Assembly: GCA_963850915.1 (NCBI GenBank)
Contig: CAWKND010000008.1
Coordinates: forward strand, 62,001 to 126,000
Reading direction: 5' to 3'
Source of the DNA: CAVTWH01 sp963850915
Lineage (GTDB): Bacteria > Actinomycetota > Actinomycetes > Mycobacteriales > Micromonosporaceae
Length of the DNA stretch: 64,000 nt
Shown here: positions 25,575 to 33,805 of the stretch, piece by piece
Position numbering within the stretch: position 1 is the first letter of the stretch
Layout: each line of letters opens with the position of its first letter
The notes under the pieces: model-generated
The model's database searches: none
Told to the model about the DNA's origin: nothing
Seen by the model: only the letters and a program-made list of their open reading frames with translations
Program-made: the position numbers and the translations under genes

Positions 25575-26774
25575 GTGATAGCCACCCACCTCGACCGCCA
25601 GCCGGCCGACTTCGCGGACGTCCGCGCCACCAACCTCGCGGTGGTGCTGGCCCACGTGCGGGTCAACGCGCCCTGTTCCCGGGCGGACATCGCGGCCGGC
25701 ACCGGGCTCAACAAGGCGACGGTCTCCAGCCTGGTCGGCGAGCTGATCGGGCGCCGGCTGCTGCGCGAGACCGGCCTCACCGAGCGGCGTATCGGCCGGC
25801 CGGCCACGATGATCGTGCTCGACGGCTCGCCGTACGCCGCGCTCGGCCTGGCGATCACCCCCGAACACCTCAACCTGGTGGTCCTCGACCTGGCCGGGCA
25901 GCACCTGCTGTCCTGGCGCCGGGCCGGAGTGGGCGGCCTGGCCGGCCGCACCCTCAGCGCCGCCGCGATGCTGGTGAAGAAGGCGCTGGCCCGGCTGGAC
26001 GCCGACGGGCGGCAGGTGCTCGGGCTGACCGTGGGGATCAGCGGGCTGGTCGGTACCGGTGGCGTGGTCCGGGTGGCCAGCAACCTTGGCTGGCACGACG
26101 TTCCGGTCCGCGAGACGCTGCTGCGCGCGCTGGGCGACCCGCAGTTCCCGGTCACCGTGGACAACGACGCCAACCTCGCGGCCCTGGCCGAGCACCGGTT
26201 CGGCGGGTACGCCGGGGTGCCGAACCTGGCGCTGCTCAGCGGCGGTACCGGCCTCGGTGCCGGGCTGGTCGCCGGCGGCGAACTGGTACGCGGCGGGCTG
26301 GGGTACGCCGGGGAGATCGGGCACCTGCCGGTACCCGGCTCCAGTGCGCCCTGCCCGTGCGGTCGGACCGGCTGCCTCGAGGCGGTGGCCAGCGTCTCCG
26401 CGCTGGTGACGGCGGCGGGCGGTGGCGGGGACGACCTGGCCGCCGAGGTCGACGACCTGGTCCGCCAGGCCCGGGCGCAGGATCGCAAGGTACTGCACGG
26501 TCTGCGTGAAGCGGGGCGCCACCTGGGCTATGGTGTCGGCCTGCTGGCCAACCTGCTCAACCCCGATGTCGTACTGCTCGCCGGCTACTACGAGCCGCTG
26601 GCGCCGTGGCTGCTCCCGGCCGCCACGGAGGAGGCACGCGCCCGCACGCTCGCCCCTGATTCGGGCGGGCTGCGGCTGGCCGCCGGTACCCTCGGCCACG
26701 AGGCGGCGGCCATCGGCGGGGCGACGCTGGTCGTGGACGCCATCGACGCCGGGCAACTTTCAGTCGCCGGCTAG
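25575..26774 (+). CDS. ROK-family transcriptional regulator
   Basis: This is a 399-residue ROK protein with an N-terminal winged helix-turn-helix (about residues 15-75, ADIAAGTGLNKATVSSLV). The sugar-binding part carries the ROK zinc motif CPCGRTGCLE and the GEIGHLPV segment. Such proteins (XylR, NagC, Mlc types) repress sugar operons until an inducing sugar binds. It is divergent from the transporter operon and central in the glycosidase locus, so it is the likely local repressor. The GTG at 25575 lacks a strong ribosome site. Confidence 0.9.
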   Translation: MIATHLDRQPADFADVRATNLAVVLAHVRVNAPCSRADIAAGTGLNKATVSSLVGELIGRRLLRETGLTERRIGRPATMIVLDGSPYAALGLAITPEHLNLVVLDLAGQHLLSWRRAGVGGLAGRTLSAAAMLVKKALARLDADGRQVLGLTVGISGLVGTGGVVRVASNLGWHDVPVRETLLRALGDPQFPVTVDNDANLAALAEHRFGGYAGVPNLALLSGGTGLGAGLVAGGELVRGGLGYAGEIGHLPVPGSSAPCPCGRTGCLEAVASVSALVTAAGGGGDDLAAEVDDLVRQARAQDRKVLHGLREAGRHLGYGVGLLANLLNPDVVLLAGYYEPLAPWLLPAATEEARARTLAPDSGGLRLAAGTLGHEAAAIGGATLVVDAIDAGQLSVAG

Positions 26775-26802
26775 GCATTTCGCTCCGCGAGGCCATCCGC
26801 AC

Positions 26803-26831
26803 TTGACGATGCGCGGATCACGGGGCAACCT
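26803..26831 (+). promoter_or_regulatory. Putative promoter of the GH3-lacI operon
   Basis: TTGACG (26803-26808), a 17-base spacer and CAACCT (26826-26831) precede the two LacI-type palindromes. The layout matches the promoters of the CBM13 enzymes in this window. Confidence 0.5.
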
Positions 26832-26846
26832 GTTTCGAAACCCCAA

Positions 26847-26860
26847 TCGAAGCGCTTCGA
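26847..26860. promoter_or_regulatory. LacI-family operator 1
   Basis: The perfect 14-bp palindrome TCGAAGCGCTTCGA has the central CG typical of LacI-family sites. It lies just downstream of the putative -10. Confidence 0.8.
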
Positions 26861-26879
26861 AACTTACACGGAGCGCAAT

Positions 26880-26893
26880 TCGAAGCGCTTCGA
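26880..26893. promoter_or_regulatory. LacI-family operator 2
   Basis: A second identical 14-bp palindrome TCGAAGCGCTTCGA is centred 33 bp from the first, about three helical turns, so two repressor dimers could sit on the same face. Confidence 0.8.
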
Positions 26894-26941
26894 CAGCCCG
26901 CCCGAAAGCACCCCTCCACCACACCCCGAGGTGGTACCCCG

Positions 26942-29749
26942 ATGAGCTTCCGCGACCACCGGCTGCCGCTCGCCGACCGGATCGACGACCTGCTCAGCCG
27001 GCTCAGCTTGGCCGAGAAGGTGGCGCTGCTGCACCAGCACCAGGCGCCCGTCCCGCGGCTGGGCATCGGCGGCTTCCGCACCGGTACCGAGGCGCTGCAC
27101 GGGCTGGCCTGGCTCGGCCCGGCCACCGTCTTCCCGCAGGCGGTCGGGCTGGCCAGCAGCTGGAGCCCGGAGCTGCTCGGCCGGGTCGGCGCGGCGGTGG
27201 GCGACGAGGCGCGCGGCTTCCACCACAAGGACCCGACCCGGGGCGGCCTCAACGTCTGGGCGCCGGTGGTCAACCTGCTGCGCGATCCGCGTTGGGGGCG
27301 CAACGAGGAGGGGTACGCCGAGGATCCGCTGCTCACCGGCGAACTGGCCACGGCGTACGCCCAGGGGTTGCGCGGCGACCACCCGCGTTACCTGAAAACC
27401 GCGCCGACCGTGAAGCACTTCCTGGCCTACAACAACGAAACCCGGCGGGAACTCACGTCGAGCAGCGTGCCACCCCGGGTACTGCACGAGTACGAGCTGC
27501 CGGCGTTCCGTGCCCCGATCGCGGCCGGCGCGGCGGTCGCGGTGATGGCCTCGTACAACCTGGTCAACGGGCGGCCGGCGCACCTGTCGCCACTCATCAA
27601 CGACGAGCTGCGCGGCTGGACACCCGAGCACCTGCTGGTGGTCAGCGACGCGCAGGCACCGTCCAACGTGGTGAGCCCGCAGCGCTACCACCCGGACCAT
27701 GTACAGGCAACGGCCGCGCTGCTGCGGGCCGGCGTGGACAGCTTCACCGACAACGACGACCGGGCCGAGCTGACCATCGAACGGGTCACCGAGGCGCTGC
27801 GACGCGGACTGCTCGACGAGTCCACTGTGGACGGTGCGGTACGCCGGGCGCTGTCGATGCGCTTCCGGCTGGGCGAGTTCGACCCGGCCGAGGAGAACCC
27901 GTACACCGGGCTGACCGAGGAGGTCATCAACTGCCCGGCGCACCAGGAGCTGGCGGCCGAGGCGGCGCGGAAGTCGGTGGTACTGCTCAAAAATGACGGG
28001 CTGCTGCCGCTGCCGGCACAGCCGGGTGTGGTGGCCGTCGTCGGTCCACTGGCGGACACGCTGTACGAGGACTGGTACAGCGGCACGCTGCCGTACGGGT
28101 ACACGGTGCGCGACGGGCTCACCGAACGGCTCGGTACCGAGCACGTGCGCTACGCCGAGGGGCTGGACCGCATCGCGCTACGGGCCGGCGAGTCGGGGTA
28201 CCTCACCCTCGACCCGGACGGTGGGCCGGTACGCGCCGGCCGCCCGACCGCCACCGGGGACACCTGGCTCGACGTCGAGGAGTGGGGGCAGGGGGTACTC
28301 GCACTGCGCGCGGTGACCGGCCGCCGGTACCTCACCGTGACCGCCGACGGCACCCTCGTCAACGAGGCGCTGCGCCCGGGTGGCTGGGTGGTACGCGAGA
28401 CTTTCCAGGCACAGCAGCGGGGCGCTGGGATCGTGCTGCGGCACCTGGCCACCGGCGAGTACCTGGTGGTCGGCGCCGACGGCGTACTGCGCGCCGTACC
28501 CGGCGAGCCGACCGTGTTCAGCACCGAGCTGCTGCGCGACGGGGCGGCCGAGGCAACTGCCGTGGCACGTGGCGCCGACGTGGTTGTGGTGGTCGCCGGC
28601 AACCACCCGCTCATCAACGGCCGGGAAACGCAGGATCGGGTGGATCTGGCGCTGCCGCCGGCACAGGACCGGCTGATCAGATCGGTCGCCGAGATCAACC
28701 CGAACACGGTGCTACTGCTCACGAGCAGCTACCCGTACGCCGTCGACTGGGCGCAGCAGCAGCTGCCGGCGCTGCTCTGGTCGGCGCACGGCGGCCAGGA
28801 ATCGGGGCGGGCGCTGACCGACGTGCTCTTCGGCGACGCCGCGCCGGCCGGCCGGCTGACCCAGACGTGGTACGCCAGCGACGCCGAACTGCCCGGGCTG
28901 CTCGACTACGACATCATCAGCGCCGACGCCACCTACCTCTACCACCGGGGTACGCCGCTGTACCCGTTCGGCCACGGGCTCACCTACTCCCCCGTGCGCT
29001 ACACGGATCTGCGGCTGTCGGCCGACTCCGTCGACGCCGATGGCGCAGTCACCGTCACGGTCACCGTGACGAACGAGGGCGACCGGCCGACCGACGAGGT
29101 GGTTCAGCTCTATACCCGGCAACGGCGCTCCCGGGTCAAGCAGCCGCTGCGCCGGCTGCGCGGCTTCCGGCGGCTGCCGCTGCCGCCTGGTGAGCCGACC
29201 GAGGTCGAGTTCCGGCTGGCCGCAAGCGATCTGGCCCACTGGGACGTGACCCGGTCTCGGTTCGCGGTGGAGGAGGCGGAGCAGCTGGTACTGGTTGGCG
29301 CGTCGAGCGCCGATATCCGCTGCGGGACAACACTTCTGGTACGCGGCGAGCGGATTCCGGCCCGGGACCTGACATCGGGGGTACGGGTGGCCGACTTCGA
29401 CGACAGTGGTGGCGTGGTACTCGTCGACGCGGATCCGGTGACCGGGGACGCGGTACGGGCCACCGTCGACGGCGGCTGGCTGTGCTTCCAGGGCGTCGAC
29501 TGCACGGACGCCACCGAGCTGAGCGTGGCACTGTCCCGACCCACTCCCGGTCGGGCTGCCGTGGTGGCCCGACTGGACGACCCACTCGACGGGCCGGCGC
29601 TGGGTACCGTCGAGGTCGACTGCGACGGCGACCGGTACCACTTCGCCACCGGCACGGTTGCGATCAGCGCGACCGGCGTACGCGACCTGTTCCTGGTGCT
29701 GCCCGAGGCCGGTACCGCCGTCCGCGACCTGCGGCTGGGTCGGCGATGA
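26942..29749 (+). CDS. GH3 beta-glycosidase with inserted beta-trefoil-like and C-terminal domains
   Basis: This is a 935-residue GH3 enzyme. The (beta/alpha)8 domain has the KHFLAYNNE segment and the nucleophile Asp236 in VVSDAQ (family SDW/SDx). The second domain includes HGGQESGRALTDVLFG and the YPFGHGLTYS stretch before an Fn3-like domain. Residues about 405-525 carry an inserted beta-rich segment with YLTLDPDG, YLTVTADG and YLVVGADG repeats, reminiscent of a fascin-like beta-trefoil. The last 110 residues look like a CBM6-type sandwich. No signal peptide is seen. It probably releases glucose or xylose from imported oligosaccharides after side-chain removal. Its stop overlaps the lacI-type start. 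Confidence 0.85.
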   Translation: MSFRDHRLPLADRIDDLLSRLSLAEKVALLHQHQAPVPRLGIGGFRTGTEALHGLAWLGPATVFPQAVGLASSWSPELLGRVGAAVGDEARGFHHKDPTRGGLNVWAPVVNLLRDPRWGRNEEGYAEDPLLTGELATAYAQGLRGDHPRYLKTAPTVKHFLAYNNETRRELTSSSVPPRVLHEYELPAFRAPIAAGAAVAVMASYNLVNGRPAHLSPLINDELRGWTPEHLLVVSDAQAPSNVVSPQRYHPDHVQATAALLRAGVDSFTDNDDRAELTIERVTEALRRGLLDESTVDGAVRRALSMRFRLGEFDPAEENPYTGLTEEVINCPAHQELAAEAARKSVVLLKNDGLLPLPAQPGVVAVVGPLADTLYEDWYSGTLPYGYTVRDGLTERLGTEHVRYAEGLDRIALRAGESGYLTLDPDGGPVRAGRPTATGDTWLDVEEWGQGVLALRAVTGRRYLTVTADGTLVNEALRPGGWVVRETFQAQQRGAGIVLRHLATGEYLVVGADGVLRAVPGEPTVFSTELLRDGAAEATAVARGADVVVVVAGNHPLINGRETQDRVDLALPPAQDRLIRSVAEINPNTVLLLTSSYPYAVDWAQQQLPALLWSAHGGQESGRALTDVLFGDAAPAGRLTQTWYASDAELPGLLDYDIISADATYLYHRGTPLYPFGHGLTYSPVRYTDLRLSADSVDADGAVTVTVTVTNEGDRPTDEVVQLYTRQRRSRVKQPLRRLRGFRRLPLPPGEPTEVEFRLAASDLAHWDVTRSRFAVEEAEQLVLVGASSADIRCGTTLLVRGERIPARDLTSGVRVADFDDSGGVVLVDADPVTGDAVRATVDGGWLCFQGVDCTDATELSVALSRPTPGRAAVVARLDDPLDGPALGTVEVDCDGDRYHFATGTVAISATGVRDLFLVLPEAGTAVRDLRLGRR

Positions 29750-30768
29750 CCGAGCGCCGCGCGCCGGTGACCATCCTGGATGTGGCCCGGCACGCCGGAG
29801 TCGCGCCGAGCACCGTGTCGTACGTGTTGAGCGGCAAGCGAATGATCTCCCCCGGTACCCGGGAGCGGGTACTCGCGAGCATCCGCCAACTCGGGTACCA
29901 CCCGCACGCCGGTGCCCGCGCGCTGGCCAGCAACCGGTCCAACGTGATCGCGCTCGTACTCCCGCTGCGCGCCGGCATGCACGTCCCGGTACTCATGCAG
30001 TTCGCCGTCTCGGTGGTGACCACGGCGCGCCGCTTCGACCACGACGTACTCCTGGTGACCGCCGACGAGGGACCGGCCGGGCTGCGCCGGATCGACGGCA
30101 GCGCACTGGTCGACGGGCTGATCCTGATGGACGTCGAGCTGAACGACGACCGTATCCCGCTGCTGCGCGAACTCGACCGGCCCAGCGTGCTGATCGGCTT
30201 CCCGGCCGACCCGACCGGACTGACCTGTGTCGACCTCGACTTCGCCCGGGCCGGCGAGGAGTGCGTGGCGCACCTGGCGGCGTTGGGGCACCGGCACATC
30301 GCGCTGCTCGGCGCGCCGGAGGCGGTGTACGAGCGCGGTACCGGCTTCGCCCGGCGCACCATGACCGGCTTCCTGGCGGCGGCCGGCCGGCTCGACCTGA
30401 CGGCGCACTGGACGCCGTGCGAGGAGAGCGCCGCCGGTGTTGCCCAGCGGGTGGCGAAGCTGCTCGCCGACGACCCGGAGCTGACCGGTCTGGTGGTACA
30501 CAACGAGGCGGCCGTGGACGCGGTGCTGGCGGCGCTACGAGCCGGTGGCCGGCGCTGTCCCGAGGACGTGTCCGTGGTGGCCATCTGCCCGGACGGGCTG
30601 GCCGAGCGCTCGCTGCCCGCGCTGACCTCGGTGCTGGTACCCGCCGAGGACGTGGGTACCCAGGCGGTGAGCCTGTTGATGCGCAAGCTGGACGGCGCGC
30701 AGGTACCCGAGGCGACGCTGCTTCCGCCCAGGCTGACGGTCCGCGACAGCACCACCCGCATCGGCTAA
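29746..30768 (+). CDS. LacI-family transcriptional regulator
   Basis: This is a 340-residue LacI repressor. The N-terminal helix-turn-helix TILDVARHAGVAPSTVSYVL is followed by the hinge helix RALASNRSN and a periplasmic-binding-protein-like sugar domain. The ATG overlaps the GH3 stop (ATGA), so both are made from one message. The twin TCGAAGCGCTTCGA palindromes before GH3 are the obvious target, giving autoregulation. Confidence 0.92.
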   Translation: MTERRAPVTILDVARHAGVAPSTVSYVLSGKRMISPGTRERVLASIRQLGYHPHAGARALASNRSNVIALVLPLRAGMHVPVLMQFAVSVVTTARRFDHDVLLVTADEGPAGLRRIDGSALVDGLILMDVELNDDRIPLLRELDRPSVLIGFPADPTGLTCVDLDFARAGEECVAHLAALGHRHIALLGAPEAVYERGTGFARRTMTGFLAAAGRLDLTAHWTPCEESAAGVAQRVAKLLADDPELTGLVVHNEAAVDAVLAALRAGGRRCPEDVSVVAICPDGLAERSLPALTSVLVPAEDVGTQAVSLLMRKLDGAQVPEATLLPPRLTVRDSTTRIG

Positions 30769-30775
30769 GAGGCGG

Positions 30776-30806
30776 GCGGCCGGCCCGAATTGCTCGGACC
30801 GGCCGC
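30776..30806. terminator. Hairpin between convergent genes
   Basis: GCGGCCGG and CCGGCCGC form a perfect 8-bp stem around a 15-nt loop, just after the lacI-type stop. Confidence 0.65.
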
Positions 30807-30852
30807 GGCCTTCTGTCGGGAAGTGCTGTCAGATTGCGGGGACCAGATCAGC

Positions 30853-33087
30853 TCACGGGAAACTGACGAGGTAGACGTTGTTGGTCGTCGAGTTCGCCGG
30901 GCCGCCGGTGTTGTTGATGATGTGCGAGATGGTACCGACGCCACCGAGCGAGACGACCGCCATGTCGTGGAACTTCACCCCACTGACCGCCGGTACCTCG
31001 AATGAGTGCAGCGACACCACCGCCGGGTTGACGTTGAAGTAGCAGTAGCTACCCAGCCCCCAGGCTTCGAAGGTGGTGACGTTCGAGGCCACCTTGATTG
31101 CGGCGTAACCGTTCTGCGAGCCGTTCATCCAGGCGGCCTGGTTGGGCGGGTCGTAGGGCATCTCGTTCTGGAAGAAGATGATCTTCCCGTTGGCGCCGTT
31201 CCAGACAACTTCGTTCTTCTGGTAGTGCTCCACGAACAGACCGGTGGCGAGTACGTTGTCGCCGTTGACGGTCAGCCCGTTGTCCGCCGTGTTGACGGTC
31301 CAGCCGATGCCGCTGCCGTGGTCGGCTCGCCACGCCCAGGTGTGATCGATGATGGTGTTGTTGGCGTTGACCACCAGGCTGTTCGTCGCCTTACCGGCCA
31401 CCATTCCGCCGATCCGGAAGAAGACGTCCTGCACGGTGGTCGGGTTGCCCGAGTGGCTGACCGAGGTCTTGGCCAGGCCCACCTTCAGCAGCGTGTCGCT
31501 GTTGGTGGTACCGGCGTCGAAGAGCAGCCCCTTCAGCCGTACCCCGTCGACATCCGCGACGTCCATCGCGTTGACGCCACCGTCCGGAATGATGGTCGGG
31601 TAGCCGATGCCGAGAATCACCGTGTTGGCCTTGGTGACGTGCAGCGTCTGGTTCACGTGGTAGATGCCCGGCGTGAAGAAGACGTTGCAGCCGTTGGCGA
31701 GCGCGGTGTTGATGGTCGCCGCCGAGTCACCCTCGTGGGCGACGTAGAAGGTGCTCATCGGGGCAGACGTGCCCGGCGTCGAGCCGCTCGCCCAGCTCGG
31801 CCCGGATGCGTTGGTACGCAGGGACGGCAGGAAGACGCGGTACTTGCCGGACGAGTCGATGTAGAGGTACGGCACGTCCCGTGACACCGGTGTCGTGGCG
31901 AGCGTGGTGTACCGGGGACCGGCGGCGGCCGTGTTGAAGTTGTTGGCCGGAGCGCCGTTGACGCCGGAGAACACCATGTTCCAGTTGGAGCCGCTCCACG
32001 CGCCGATGGTGCTGTCCCGGGTGTACCACTGCTGCTGTGACGCGGATTCGACGGTACCGTCGACCTTCGAGTCGGCGAGGTAGCCGCCGCTGGCCCAGCC
32101 GTAGCTGGCCGGGTAGGCGTTGAGCCCGCCGATGATGTGCACGCGCCGCATCGGAGCGGCCTGGGCGACCGCCCACCGGTCCGCGCCGCCGAGCGTGTTG
32201 ATCGACAGGTTCTCGACCGAGCGCCAGAAGTTCTGCGTCGCGTTGCCGGCATCGCTGGCGTTGAACGCGTCCACCGTCACCGCGCCGTTGATCCGTACGT
32301 CGTCCGGGTTCTGGCCGACGCCGAGGATCGAGGTGTTGAAGCCGATGTTCGCGCCGACGGCGTACGGAGTGGTGCTGGGCTTGAAGATCTCCGCATCACG
32401 CCGGGTGGCGAACTGCGCGGAGTTGGTGTCCTTCTGCGCGTTGAAGATGCTGTCCAGCGAGGCCTGGATCGCCGCGTCGGTCATCGTGTGGTCGTAGATG
32501 TGTACGTTGGCGCCGAAGTTGGGGGTGTCCGAGTAGGTGGGGCAGGTCCCGTTCGTCGGCGGTGGTGACGTCGGCGTGGTGGTACCCACCGCGAACTTCT
32601 GCGCGCCTGTCCCGTTGCAGTCCCAGATCTCCAGCCGCGTTCCGTTGGCGGTGGCGCCGCCGGGTGAGTCCAGGCAGCGGCCGGAGTTGGGGTTCTTCAA
32701 CGAACCGTCGGCCTGGGCGACCCACTGCTGGGCGCCGGTACCGTTGCAGTCCCACAGTTGGATCTTCACACCGTTGGCTGTCCCGGCGCTGGTCACGTCG
32801 AGGCAGCGACCGATCGTGGTGAGCGCCGTACCGCTCCAGGTCCAGTGCTGGTCGGCGGCCGTGCTCTGGCAGTCCCAGAGCTGCACGGCCGTACCGTTGA
32901 CACCGGTGTCGTCGCCGCTGACGTCGACGCACTTCCCGGCGGGGCCGATGATGGTGTTGCCGGTGACCGCGGCGGACGCCGTCGGGATGACCGCCAGGCC
33001 GAGCGCGGCGAGGAGGCCGGCGAGCGCGGTCAGCAGCAGAATTCTTCGGGACTTCACGGCTCTTTGGGCAAAGCGTGGCGTTCTCAT
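30853..33087 (-). CDS. Secreted beta-helix glycanase-like protein with N-terminal CBM13
   Basis: This is a 744-residue secreted protein. The ATG at 33087 follows AGGTAGGAAC and opens a Sec signal peptide ending TASA. A ricin-type beta-trefoil (CBM13, about residues 40-165) with three CVDV/CLDV...LWDCNGTGAQ repeats follows. The rest (about 180-744) looks like a right-handed parallel beta-helix of the pectate-lyase-3/GH55-like class (segments LSINTLGG, GIYHVNQTL, NNTIIDHTWAWRADHG). I cannot fix the family; a beta-1,3-glucanase-like role fits the divergent GH64 neighbour and their shared promoter design. Some databases label relatives 'adenylyl cyclase', which the sequence does not support. Confidence 0.75.
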   Translation of the reverse strand: MRTPRFAQRAVKSRRILLLTALAGLLAALGLAVIPTASAAVTGNTIIGPAGKCVDVSGDDTGVNGTAVQLWDCQSTAADQHWTWSGTALTTIGRCLDVTSAGTANGVKIQLWDCNGTGAQQWVAQADGSLKNPNSGRCLDSPGGATANGTRLEIWDCNGTGAQKFAVGTTTPTSPPPTNGTCPTYSDTPNFGANVHIYDHTMTDAAIQASLDSIFNAQKDTNSAQFATRRDAEIFKPSTTPYAVGANIGFNTSILGVGQNPDDVRINGAVTVDAFNASDAGNATQNFWRSVENLSINTLGGADRWAVAQAAPMRRVHIIGGLNAYPASYGWASGGYLADSKVDGTVESASQQQWYTRDSTIGAWSGSNWNMVFSGVNGAPANNFNTAAAGPRYTTLATTPVSRDVPYLYIDSSGKYRVFLPSLRTNASGPSWASGSTPGTSAPMSTFYVAHEGDSAATINTALANGCNVFFTPGIYHVNQTLHVTKANTVILGIGYPTIIPDGGVNAMDVADVDGVRLKGLLFDAGTTNSDTLLKVGLAKTSVSHSGNPTTVQDVFFRIGGMVAGKATNSLVVNANNTIIDHTWAWRADHGSGIGWTVNTADNGLTVNGDNVLATGLFVEHYQKNEVVWNGANGKIIFFQNEMPYDPPNQAAWMNGSQNGYAAIKVASNVTTFEAWGLGSYCYFNVNPAVVSLHSFEVPAVSGVKFHDMAVVSLGGVGTISHIINNTGGPANSTTNNVYLVSFP
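32590..32965. repeat. CBM13 coding segment, copy 1 (inverted to copy 2)
   Basis: This encodes the beta-trefoil of the beta-helix protein. At protein level it is about 90% identical to the CBM13 of the GH64 gene at 35061-35441, in opposite orientation, with long identical runs such as NGTRLEIWDCNGT. Confidence 0.8.
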
Positions 33088-33343
33088 GTTCCTACCTGTC
33101 GAGAGGAGGGCGCGACCGCTGCGGGCGGCGCGGGTGCGACCACAGGACGGCCCGATGCCCGGCGGGTGGACGGATCGGGAGGACGCGGACCCGACGCCGG
33201 ACACCGGCGGTGTCCGATCGGGCCGCGAGCCGGGCAGCAGATTCGTGGGTACCGGTGGGCGCGGCAGAGCTGGCGACGGCAGTACGTGGTGGGCCCCGGC
33301 TTGCCTCAAGCCAGGACCACAGGGGACGGTTGTGCCGTCCGGC
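33088..33343 (-). other. Long 5' leader of the beta-helix gene
   Basis: About 275 bases separate the predicted transcription start from the ATG. It contains a perfect hairpin CGGACACC-GGC-GGTGTCCG (33198-33216). No riboswitch class was recognised. Confidence 0.35.
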
Positions 33344-33357
33344 TGAGAGCGCTCTCA
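33344..33357. promoter_or_regulatory. LacI-family operator of the beta-helix gene
   Basis: The perfect 14-bp palindrome TGAGAGCGCTCTCA lies 13 bases downstream of the putative -10 on the minus strand. Confidence 0.75.
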
Positions 33358-33370
33358 CGGACTGGCGTTC

Positions 33371-33399
33371 ATGTTGCGGACACGTGTCCGGCCTGTCAA
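33371..33399 (-). promoter_or_regulatory. Promoter of the beta-helix gene (minus strand)
   Basis: On the minus strand TTGACA (33399-33394), 17 bases, then CAACAT (33376-33371). The spacing and both boxes are identical to the plus-strand promoter at 33521-33549. Confidence 0.65.
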
Positions 33400-33520
33400 G
33401 TAGCGATGGACGGCTATCCGTCGTGGGCAGAAAAAACGCCGCGCCGACGGCACCTGGGCCGCAGGCGCCGGTGTCGGGACCATCCCTCCGCGCCGGGTCG
33501 AAATAGTTGACCATCACTGC

Positions 33521-33549
33521 TTGACAGGCTGGAGGTGCGCACGCAACAT
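33521..33549 (+). promoter_or_regulatory. Promoter of the GH64 gene
   Basis: TTGACA (33521-33526), a 17-base spacer, then CAACAT (33544-33549). Confidence 0.65.
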
Positions 33550-33562
33550 GAAGGCCAGTCCG

Positions 33563-33576
33563 TGAGAGCGCTCTCT
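33563..33576. promoter_or_regulatory. LacI-family operator of the GH64 gene
   Basis: TGAGAGCGCTCTCT, one base from the perfect palindrome at 33344-33357, sits 13 bases after the -10, exactly as in the opposite arm. Confidence 0.75.
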
Positions 33577-33805
33577 TCCAACCATCGAAGCCGACGGCTT
33601 CGCCGGTCCGTCCCCCGCCCGGCGCCCACCCTGCCACCGCACCGGATTCGTCCTCGTCTCGACCACTCCGGCCGTGTCGTGCCACCGCCGGAAACGTTTA
33701 CGGCGGCCTTCCGACGTCGTGGTGGGCGCCCGGCCCAGCAGCTACGCACGTACCACCCGTATCGCGGCACCCGTCCCTGTGCCGCGCGACCCGAAGGAGT
33801 TGAGC
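33577..33805 (+). other. Long 5' leader of the GH64 gene
   Basis: About 250 bases lie between the predicted transcription start and the ATG. It holds a small hairpin CCGCCG/CGGCGG (33685-33706). No known riboswitch or leader peptide was recognised. Confidence 0.35.

Larger units (their letters stand above)
33344..33576. repeat. Inverted duplication of a promoter-operator module
   Basis: The left arm (about 33344-33410) and the right arm (about 33510-33576) are imperfect inverted copies of about 67 bp. They share the operator, CACGGACTGGC, TTCATGTTGCG and the CCTGTCAA element. Each arm drives one of the two divergent CBM13 enzyme genes. Confidence 0.75.

Noticed and set aside
33088..33805. 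Riboswitches in the two long leaders
   Set aside because: Only simple hairpins are seen. No conserved riboswitch core was recognised, and control by the LacI-type operators is enough to explain regulation.
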